Shown in pieces: positions 58,011 to 64,000 of a DNA stretch of 64,000 nucleotides; position 1 is the stretch's first letter; each line of letters starts with the position of its first letter. The translations under genes were made by a program, and so were the position numbers. The notes under the pieces are model-generated. The model had not been told where the DNA came from. It saw only the letters and a list, made by a program, of their open reading frames with translations, and searched no databases. The stretch is taken from positions 1,426,001-1,490,000 of the forward strand of contig NZ_KE386941.1 of NCBI RefSeq assembly GCF_000429705.1, in the 5' to 3' direction. The DNA comes from Alteribacter aurantiacus DSM 18675. Lineage in GTDB: Bacteria > Bacillota > Bacilli > Bacillales > Salisediminibacteriaceae.

Positions 58011-59318
58011 TTATCTTGCTGATGACAAATACTTGACCGGACGTACCCGATCCACATATACAATCCCGTCATATTGTTCATGTAAGAGAAAACGTTCCTT
58101 CGTCAATCCAAAGTTTTTAGCCCTCACCGGCTTAATCAACCATGGATCTAACGATCGGTTTCCTTTAACTGGTAGAAAGAGACCTCTTTGCTCAGATTTA
58201 TTCAACATCCATTCTAGATCTCCTTCTTCATGTTCGTCGTTTATTGTAAAAAATTGATTCCTGACTCTTTCTGCAGAACCGCTGTGCATAAACAACCCAA
58301 TTGTGTAGGATACTTCACGAATACTAGTAGGAAGGAGCTCACCCATCAGTTTCAAACCTTCTGAAGGTGTATTGGTTTCCAACACGCGCGAGTTGTTTTT
58401 TCTCACATGGTCACCGTGCGCAAGAACAATGATCTTTTTATCAGGATACATCTCTTCAGAAAGCCACGTTAGCTGTCTAGCCATCCCTTTATCTCTCACC
58501 GCATACCGTTCTTTGGGCTCTGCGAGGGGAAGTAGATGTTCGATTGTGTTCAACCTTTCTTCCATCGATACTCTTAATATCGCCAAATGATCAGTGTCTT
58601 CACTTTCTACAATCTCATTTTCTGCCATGAACGTCAGGACTTCTTTATAGCCTTCCATAAGGTGATCTAATAAGTCTGGGCTGTTTAATTCGGTGTCCCT
58701 ATAGTAAGCAGTGTTGAACATCCTTTCCAACTCTCTTATCTCAGGGACTTGTTGAGCATCAATATTTTCAAACAACTCCCCTAAAAAATCCCCATATACC
58801 TCATTACGATGGGGCTGAATATCAAATCCTGCAAGGTGTAATGGACTGGTGGTATCTTTCTTTTCCTGAATGTATTCAAATAAGGGCATTAATTCTAACG
58901 TCTGCCAAATATGAAGCACCCCGTCCCCCATCAACTGTTGTGGTCGATCATTTATTGACGCGTTTGCATAACTGATTGCAGTCTGTGCCATATCACTTTC
59001 AAACGCAACCACCTCAAAATCCATCTCCGAATGGAGATAAGGGATAACTTTTGTATAAAAATCATGAAATTCCCCGACCCCATGACTTGTTTCACCTAAA
59101 AACACCATTCTGCTGTCACCGATGACATCCTTTAAAAAGGAGAAGTCATTTACTCCATCAGATCCAAAAGATAGAGGATAAACCGATTCTTCAAAAGATC
59201 TAATTGGAATATCATCCGAATCACCATTCGCTTCTTTTTCAGTAAGAAACAGAAAAGTACTTACAGAGAGCAACAAGATAAAAAAGCAATAAAAAGCAAG
59301 TTCCTTAGTCAGTTGCAA
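58011..59318 (-). CDS. Extracytoplasmic erythromycin-esterase-family protein
   Basis: A 435-residue protein with an N-terminal hydrophobic helix (ELAFYCFFILLLSVSTFLFL) likely anchoring it outside. The body matches the erythromycin esterase family: VFLGETSHGVGEFHDFYTKVIPYL (catalytic His and Glu region), VVAFESDMAQT, HLAGFDIQPHR and IIVLAHGDHVRKN. Resistance enzymes Ere are cytoplasmic, so an anchored form is more likely to act on another ester or succinoglycan-like substrate. Start TTG 59318 follows AAGGCGG closely; CTG two codons on is an alternative. Confidence 0.78.
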   Translation of the reverse strand: MQLTKELAFYCFFILLLSVSTFLFLTEKEANGDSDDIPIRSFEESVYPLSFGSDGVNDFSFLKDVIGDSRMVFLGETSHGVGEFHDFYTKVIPYLHSEMDFEVVAFESDMAQTAISYANASINDRPQQLMGDGVLHIWQTLELMPLFEYIQEKKDTTSPLHLAGFDIQPHRNEVYGDFLGELFENIDAQQVPEIRELERMFNTAYYRDTELNSPDLLDHLMEGYKEVLTFMAENEIVESEDTDHLAILRVSMEERLNTIEHLLPLAEPKERYAVRDKGMARQLTWLSEEMYPDKKIIVLAHGDHVRKNNSRVLETNTPSEGLKLMGELLPTSIREVSYTIGLFMHSGSAERVRNQFFTINDEHEEGDLEWMLNKSEQRGLFLPVKGNRSLDPWLIKPVRAKNFGLTKERFLLHEQYDGIVYVDRVRPVKYLSSAR

Positions 59319-59421
59319 TCACCGCCTTTTTAAAGTCAAAACTCTAAACTGGGAAACTTGATTCTTCCCAGTTAAAAGTGTACTTGAAACAACATAATCC
59401 TTTAACCAAACCTTCCTCACT

Positions 59422-60093
59422 TCACACGAATAAATAGCTAATGAAAGAACCTCCTACGTAAATAACCAAAGCTGTTACCCAAGCCGCTGTAGTGCTCATT
59501 GATGCCACGATACGAAGGCCCATGACCGTTAGAATAAGAAGCCAAATTCCGAACACTTCAGCCATAGCTACCAGAGGAAAGACAGGATCCATAGGATCGA
59601 AGAATACCGGTAATCCTGTATATGTCTGCAAAGGATTCAAGCCAAAAACCAAAACAATCGTAAGGTTAACTAAAAGTCCGATTCCTGTAATAAGCGTAAC
59701 GAAGACGTTTAACGAAAAAAGCTGCTTAAATGTTGCTTCAGCTGCTGTTAATTTAACAGCAATCAGCATAATAAGAGCAACGAACAGAGAACCGAGTGCC
59801 GGTATAAACAACCCGGAGATAAAAGTAATTAGACGGGTAAGACCTTCTGCAGCTTCCACAAATGCGACTTGGCCTGGAGGTACATCACCCATCAATGTCT
59901 GAAAATCCGTTGTGTAAGCAAAAATCGCGGACCAGACCGCAAACAACGCCGTCACCATTAGAAGCGGTACTGCCACCGTCGGGTTTTCTTTCATTCTAGC
60001 GAACTGTTCAGAGGGGTTCGTAATGAGCTTAAATAAAGATGGATTTTCTTTCTCTGGTTCTCCCGGATCTAATTTATGTACAGATTCTGACAT
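59422..60093 (-). CDS. Yip1-domain membrane protein
   Basis: A roughly 223-residue protein: a polar N-terminus (KLDPGEPEKENPSLFKLITNPSEQFARMKENP) and five membrane helices. The NPSEQFARMKENP segment before the first helix is typical of bacterial Yip1-domain proteins of unknown function. GGGAGG fits ATG 60093 or 60096. Probably a single-gene unit. Confidence 0.75.
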   Translation of the reverse strand: MSESVHKLDPGEPEKENPSLFKLITNPSEQFARMKENPTVAVPLLMVTALFAVWSAIFAYTTDFQTLMGDVPPGQVAFVEAAEGLTRLITFISGLFIPALGSLFVALIMLIAVKLTAAEATFKQLFSLNVFVTLITGIGLLVNLTIVLVFGLNPLQTYTGLPVFFDPMDPVFPLVAMAEVFGIWLLILTVMGLRIVASMSTTAAWVTALVIYVGGSFISYLFV

Positions 60094-60220
60094 CATCCAT
60101 TCCTCCCACGTTTTATGTCTCAATCATGTGTACGAATAACCAAAGGAAATCGTTTCAATTTTTGTTAAATATAATCTCAAAAGTGAAATTACACCTTATT
60201 ACAGCACGTCGTTCCCCAAT

Positions 60221-60250
60221 AAAAAACGCTCCCCATAAAATGAAGAGCGT
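60221..60250 (-). terminator. Terminator of the WYL-like gene
   Basis: AAACGCTCT pairs with GGAGCGTTT around TCATTTTATGG on the minus strand, followed by TTT. Confidence 0.85.
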
Positions 60251-60251
60251 T

Positions 60252-60485
60252 TCATCCAAGTTGATCGTCCTGCTTCCTAAATTTGTGTTTTACAGGTAAA
60301 GCGGAAAGAATGTTCATTCGCTTAAAGGTACGTAAAGCTTTTCTCATGTGACAAAACCCAATAATGGCCTCGTCATTTATTTGTCTGACTGAAACAACTC
60401 GCTTCGTTACTATGCCTGTTTTACTCATATAAATTATTTCAATCGGTGTTTGCTCAGCAATACTCCTTTTAAACAACCCTTCCAC
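60252..60485 (-). CDS. Small WYL-like domain protein
   Basis: A 77-residue basic protein. IEIIYMSKTGIVTKRVVSVRQINDEAIIGFCHMRKALRTFKRMNIL has the strand pattern and the closing I-x-G-x-C-x-x-R-x-x-R-x-F of a WYL domain, here without a DNA-binding part. WYL domains bind small ligands or nucleic acid. GTG 60485 with GGAGG six bases upstream is preferred over the longer frame. Confidence 0.65.
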   Translation of the reverse strand: MEGLFKRSIAEQTPIEIIYMSKTGIVTKRVVSVRQINDEAIIGFCHMRKALRTFKRMNILSALPVKHKFRKQDDQLG

Positions 60486-60575
60486 AATACCCCTCCTCAT
60501 TTCTTTTTCTTCCATTATACGAACAAGCGTTCTGTTCTGCAATCCTTTTCCCGTTGCCAATTCATTCCTAAACCC

Positions 60576-61748
60576 TCATGTGTGAAATTCACCTTTCTCT
60601 TTTTGTTTTTGTTTCATAGTTAGGATATGATTCATACGATAAAGGCTTCCATTGCCTACATAGGCCTGTTTTTTGGCTTCAAATCCATCATAAAGGAGCA
60701 GCATTTTATCAACGAGTTCAGCCGTAGAGACTTGGCTCGGCGAAAGCATCTTTTTAGGGTTATTCACCAACAACTCTGCTTTTTTACCTACTTGTTTTAT
60801 GCTTGACTGAACGAAATGTTCTTTTAATCGCTGTTCGTTCTCTTCCTCTTGGCCTGGCAAAGGAGAGGTCATGATTGTTGGTACATTCGCTGCGAGTGCT
60901 TCTGTCATCGTCACACCACCGGGTTTTGATATTAGAACATCTGACGCTTTGACATAATCAGAGAATACTGGTGTGTATGGAAATGTACGCACATCGTGCT
61001 TCGTTTTAAGTGTGCTTAGTTGTTTTGCAGCTCGATGGTTTTCTCCGGTAAAACAAAGAAGTGTCCAGACACCTTTTCCTTCCTTCTCAAAGCTCTTAAT
61101 GACTTCTTTGTAGCGAAGAAGTCCTTCTTTTCCTCCGCTAATGGCTGCGATTTTCCCTTGAATAGGCAACCCCAATCGTTGTCTCAAGTCCAGTTGATCG
61201 ATCTTTTCGAACCACTTTTTATGAACGCTAATACAGCCGTGTATAAACTGTGCAAAAGGGTATGTCCTTTGCAAAGAGTGTGTTTCATTTTTATCAGGTA
61301 AAAATACAGCCGTCACTTCTTTTGTAAGACTCATCCCGTGGAAAGAGTAATCTGTCACTAGTGAGTAAAGAGCCGGTGTTTGTTTAAACGTTTTATCACG
61401 AATCGCTTTTGCTGCTACTGCGGTTGCGAGTGGATGGGTTGCTATAATGATTGATGGAGCTGAGATTTTCATTCGATGATTTGCTCCCTGCCATAACGCA
61501 CGACGGAACAAAAAGGGGTTACTATAAGGCGTGTTCGTCTTTTTGTAAATGAAACGCCAAAGAGGCGGAACGACTTGTACCATTGATAAATAAAGGGCTG
61601 GGATTGTTTTTTTAAACAAGGACGGTAAACAATTGAACAAATCAATGACTTCACAATGAGCACCTCTTTTTTCCCATTCTTGTTTCACGACATCGCAAAC
61701 AGCATCATGTCCAGCCCCTGCAGATACTGTAAGTAAAATTACTCTCAT
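60576..61748 (-). CDS. GT28-type glycosyltransferase (MGDG synthase / UgtP-like)
   Basis: A 390-residue GT-B enzyme. The N-terminal half has SAGAGHDAVCDVVKQEWE, the GAGH motif of diacylglycerol glucosyl/galactosyl transferases and MurG relatives. The C-terminal half has AAISGGKEG, DVLISKPGGVTMTEALAANVPTIMTSPLPGQEEEN, the nucleotide-sugar site. It probably transfers a sugar from UDP-sugar to a lipid or other acceptor at the membrane. ATG 61748 is preferred for spacing; GTG or ATG two to three codons upstream are possible. Confidence 0.82.
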   Translation of the reverse strand: MRVILLTVSAGAGHDAVCDVVKQEWEKRGAHCEVIDLFNCLPSLFKKTIPALYLSMVQVVPPLWRFIYKKTNTPYSNPFLFRRALWQGANHRMKISAPSIIIATHPLATAVAAKAIRDKTFKQTPALYSLVTDYSFHGMSLTKEVTAVFLPDKNETHSLQRTYPFAQFIHGCISVHKKWFEKIDQLDLRQRLGLPIQGKIAAISGGKEGLLRYKEVIKSFEKEGKGVWTLLCFTGENHRAAKQLSTLKTKHDVRTFPYTPVFSDYVKASDVLISKPGGVTMTEALAANVPTIMTSPLPGQEEENEQRLKEHFVQSSIKQVGKKAELLVNNPKKMLSPSQVSTAELVDKMLLLYDGFEAKKQAYVGNGSLYRMNHILTMKQKQKEKGEFHT

Positions 61749-61886
61749 ACTCATCACCCGTCCCTAAACAACCATTTATTATTAGTGTAGTGTGTGATTA
61801 GCCAAATGATTCCATGCACTCGAGATAGAATAAAAAAACCTGATTAAAAAGTTTTGGTAATGCCCTCAATGTGATTTTCACAAAAA

Positions 61887-61915
61887 CAAAGAGGCAGCCT
61901 ATTCATAGGCTGCCT
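61887..61915 (-). terminator. Terminator containing the stop codon of yjcF
   Basis: GAGGCAGCCTAT pairs with ATAGGCTGCCTC on the minus strand, followed by TTTG and TTTTTG. The stem includes the last codons and stop of the GNAT gene. Confidence 0.85.
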
Positions 61916-62336
61916 CAACAGTTTTACGCATAGCGACATGAGGGATTCCAGCATCAAAAAATTCTCCGGAAATCGTCTCATACCCTAATCGAGTATAGAA
62001 GCGTTCAGCTGTGACTTGTGCATTCAGCTTCATTTCTTCGATCGGGTATTGCGTTGCTTCTTGTTCAATTTTTTTCATTATTTCAACTCCGACACCTTGT
62101 GTACGATATTCTTTCAACACGCAAATCCGCTCTACTTTTCCGATGTCATCCATGATTCTGAGTCTTCCGGCTCCTACCGGCTTCTCTCCATCATAGGCAA
62201 CGAAATGAACCGATTGTGATTCGTACTGATCAATCTCTTCTTCCTCAGGAACTTGTTGCTCATCCACAAACACCGTTCTTCTAACAGCGAACGCATCTTC
62301 TTTCTCTTTTTGGGACTTCACTACTTTTACGTTCAC
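61899..62336 (-). CDS. yjcF: YjcF-like GNAT acetyltransferase
   Basis: A 145-residue GNAT. DAFAVRRTVFVDEQQVPEEEEID, HFVAYDGEKPVGAGRLRIMDDIGKVERICVLKEYRTQGVGVEIMKKIEQEA (acetyl-CoA loop) and LNAQVTAERFYTRLGYE are visible. The acceptor is unknown. It follows yjcG by two bases, the same pairing as in B. subtilis. Confidence 0.85.
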   Translation of the reverse strand: MNVKVVKSQKEKEDAFAVRRTVFVDEQQVPEEEEIDQYESQSVHFVAYDGEKPVGAGRLRIMDDIGKVERICVLKEYRTQGVGVEIMKKIEQEATQYPIEEMKLNAQVTAERFYTRLGYETISGEFFDAGIPHVAMRKTVEAAYE

Positions 62337-62338
62337 GC

Positions 62339-62854
62339 TTATTCCCCTTTACCTAAACGGAAGGTTTCATAGACTGTCCACGTATTGTTATCGAGCTGAT
62401 ATAAAAGAGAAAACCGGTCGACTAACTCTTCGTGGTTAACAGATTCCATTTTCAATCGGCCGAACACGTCCGAGCATTCATCATTATCCAACTGTTGTCC
62501 AATGGTTATGTGAGGAACGAACTGATAATCGTAATGGTGTTCGAGCTTTCCCGAGTTGAGACGTTCACGAAGGGTTGTGAGCGTGTCATTCTCTCTTACC
62601 TTCATATAGATCGTGTTTGTAACCGGGTGGAACGATCCGAATTTATAAACTTCCATCGTAAACGGACTCGTCTCACTCGCAACAGATCTCATCTCTTCGA
62701 GGAGCTCCGGGAGATCTTCTTCTTCCGATTCAAACGCTTCCTTAATGGTTACGTGAGGCGGGATAAGAGAATAGTGGGAGTCATATCGCTTTCTGTATGA
62801 GTTTGCAACATCCTGTAATTTTTTAGATGGGAAAATAGCAATACCGTATTTCAT
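62339..62854 (-). CDS. yjcG: YjcG-like 2H-phosphoesterase (2'-5' RNA ligase superfamily)
   Basis: A 171-residue protein. The two His-containing signatures are PPHVTIKEAF (about residue 33) and VPHITIGQQL (about residue 115), both HxTI. They place it in the 2H phosphoesterase superfamily. The UPF0477/YjcG group lacks a proven substrate. First gene of the yjcG-yjcF pair, with GGAGG before the ATG. Confidence 0.9.
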   Translation of the reverse strand: MKYGIAIFPSKKLQDVANSYRKRYDSHYSLIPPHVTIKEAFESEEEDLPELLEEMRSVASETSPFTMEVYKFGSFHPVTNTIYMKVRENDTLTTLRERLNSGKLEHHYDYQFVPHITIGQQLDNDECSDVFGRLKMESVNHEELVDRFSLLYQLDNNTWTVYETFRLGKGE

Positions 62855-63073
62855 GTTGAGTGCCCTCCTTATGTAATCGCTTTAATCATCGCTTATTTTT
62901 CGATTTGCTAAAGATCGACAAAGAATCTTCCTAAAAAGTCTATTCAACATATACCATGAAATCTCCTTTTTTTCTACTATGATTGTTTTCTGACAGAATG
63001 TAAATAGTCTTTCTATTCCAAAATGTATGATAAACTATAGTTAGATCGGACCAGTCATAGGAGGAATGCTCAA

Positions 63074-63634
63074 ATGGAGAACAGACAACCTGTTCATTGT
63101 CACGTAGTAGAAAATGCTGCACGTAAACTCATTCAAGAACGAGGTGTTACCCTCGATGATATTGCGAAAATTGTGTATGACATGCAAGAGCCTTACAATC
63201 CTGACCTCACAATGGAGGAGTGCCTCGACAGTGTAGATAAAGTCCTGGAAAAAAGGGAAATTCAACATGCCGTTTTGGTAGGGATCGAGCTTGATAAATT
63301 GGCTGAAAAAAAGCAGTTGTCAGAGCCTCTACAATCAATTGTTGAAATGGACGAAGGACTCTTCGGGGTGGATGAAACGATTGCCCTTGGATCGGTTTTC
63401 GGATATGGGAGTATTGCTGTAACGACTTTTGGTTATCTGGATAAAGAGAAAGTCGGAATCATTCGAGACTTGGACCAAAAGAAAGACGGACGCATTCACA
63501 CTTTTTTGGATGACCTTTTATGTAGTATCGCAGCAAATGCTTCAAGCAGGCTTGCCCATCGATTGAGAGATCGACAGGAACGATTGCGTGAAGAAGAAAT
63601 CAAGGACCGAGACCGGGAAGAACGGATCGGTTAA
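63074..63634 (+). CDS. Phosphatidylglycerophosphatase A-family protein (YutG-like)
   Basis: A 186-residue protein. ARKLIQERGVTLDDIAKIVYDMQEPYNPDLTMEECLDSVDKVLEKREIQHAVLVGIELDKLAEKK and later HTFLDDLLCSIAANASSRLAH match the PgpA-like YutG group. Unlike enterobacterial PgpA it is not strongly hydrophobic and has an added basic/acidic tail (RDRQERLREEEIKDRDREER). Enzymatic activity is uncertain. ATAGGAGG precedes the ATG. Confidence 0.82.
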   Translation: MENRQPVHCHVVENAARKLIQERGVTLDDIAKIVYDMQEPYNPDLTMEECLDSVDKVLEKREIQHAVLVGIELDKLAEKKQLSEPLQSIVEMDEGLFGVDETIALGSVFGYGSIAVTTFGYLDKEKVGIIRDLDQKKDGRIHTFLDDLLCSIAANASSRLAHRLRDRQERLREEEIKDRDREERIG

Positions 63635-63645
63635 ATAATTCCTCA

Positions 63646-63677
63646 TGAAGCCGAAGGACCCTCTTCGGCTTCATCTC
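63646..63677 (+). terminator. Hairpin after the YutG-like gene
   Basis: ATGAAGCCGAAG and CTTCGGCTTCAT pair around GACCCT. No strong U tract. Confidence 0.65.
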
Positions 63678-63784
63678 CCTTAAGGGACAAAGCAGTCATT
63701 TTTTTTATCACTCTTTCATGACCTTGGTATTCTTTTGACCAAAAGCACATAGGCTAACGGAAAACAGTGGTTGAGGTGACGAGC

Positions 63785-63985
63785 ATGTTGGGAAAGCAAA
63801 AACAACCGTTAAAAAGAACGCGCTGGGTCTATTTAAAACAGATTTTCACATCGAAATTTCAAGCAGGATGCTTAAAAGCAAAGCTTGAGGAGAACTGGCA
63901 AAACGGCTATGAAATCCCTCCTTGGGTCGAGATTCGTAAACTGAGAGATGATCGTTATGTGGTCAGGTATACGTATGACGAATGA
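63785..63985 (+). CDS. Hypothetical small basic protein
   Basis: A 66-residue basic protein (MLGKQKQPLKRTRWVYLKQIF, AGCLKAKLEENWQNGYEIPPWVEIRKLRDDRYVVRYTYDE). The second half could form a small three-stranded sheet. GAGGTG six bases before ATG 63785 sets the start. I do not recognise a family; it is probably single-gene and complete in the window. Confidence 0.6.
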   Translation: MLGKQKQPLKRTRWVYLKQIFTSKFQAGCLKAKLEENWQNGYEIPPWVEIRKLRDDRYVVRYTYDE

Positions 63986-64000
63986 ATTTTCACAAATCTA

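Noticed and set aside
1..64000. CRISPR arrays, canonical tRNA or rRNA genes, intact insertion sequences, prophage
   Set aside because: Reading both strands showed no regularly spaced repeats, no standard tRNA cloverleaf (only the degenerate one at 46.2 kb), no rRNA-like sequence and no transposase, integrase or phage structural frames.

Overview
The window is chromosomal DNA of a moderately low-GC, spore-forming Bacillaceae. Gene order follows the Bacillus subtilis ylaF-ylaK, yktA-ykzI, speA-pdh-ykyA-def-ykrA-rpoY-rnjA-ktrC and ykuV-ykuQ blocks, and several genes are sporulation-type (YjcZ, YlaJ, YppG-like, CotM-like Hsp20). Acidic proteins, a BCCT osmolyte carrier, two MscS channels and two Ktr regulators suggest a halotolerant genus near Halobacillus or Pontibacillus. 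That genus placement is inference. I see no rRNA, canonical tRNA, CRISPR array, intact transposase or prophage.

Layout. 1-6.5 kb: an aerobic phenylacetate operon read leftward (paaABCD, EthD protein, paaF, paaG, aldehyde dehydrogenase), with the start of the repressor gene paaX at the left edge. 6.6-15.2 kb: ylaK, ylaJ, ylaL, ylaI, ylaH and ylaF, interrupted by an N-acetylglucosamine cluster (nagR, SIS protein, nagA, nagB) with two readable NagR operators. 15.2-22 kb: suhB, ykzI, yktB, thiMDE, yktA, speA and an SR1-type dual-function RNA encoding the SR1P peptide. 22-27 kb: small conserved proteins, a 233-bp folded intergenic element, a polysaccharide deacetylase lipoprotein and a BCCT transporter. 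27-39 kb: the pdhABCD operon, ykyA, yjcZ-like, def, ykrA, rpoY and rnjA. 39-48.4 kb: ktrC, ykuV, ykuU, ykuT, ykuS, the lysine-pathway pair dapL-dapH, an MscS gene and a second Ktr RCK gene. 48.5-54 kb: an orphan ABC ATPase with decayed motifs, a frame-disrupted membrane gene, a coat-protein pair, nfrA and small lipoproteins. 54-57.4 kb: yrrT-luxS-mccA-mccB, joining SAM-cycle detoxification to reverse transsulfuration. 57.4-64 kb: secreted and membrane proteins, a GT28-type glycosyltransferase, yjcF-yjcG and a PgpA-family gene.

The most unusual items are: (1) a plus-strand RNA candidate at 46197-46376 whose first domain folds as a tRNA-like four-way junction followed by CCA and stable hairpins; (2) a 233-bp element at 23218-23450 that folds into several hairpins closed by a terminal stem; (3) four REP-like palindromes of GGGGTCAGACCCC type with a conserved flanking head; (4) two terminal-inverted-repeat elements without transposase, one in the leader of the nag operon; (5) well-resolved regulatory sites (NagR dre, CcpN and cre boxes at SR1, PerR-like box at ykuU, CymR-like box at yrrT); (6) an ABC ATPase that has lost its signature serine and H-loop histidine; (7) a membrane gene split into three frames with one break at an A7 run.

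Starts were moved inward from the longest reading frame wherever a better-spaced ribosome binding site was visible. Family names come from recognising motifs by eye, not from searches.
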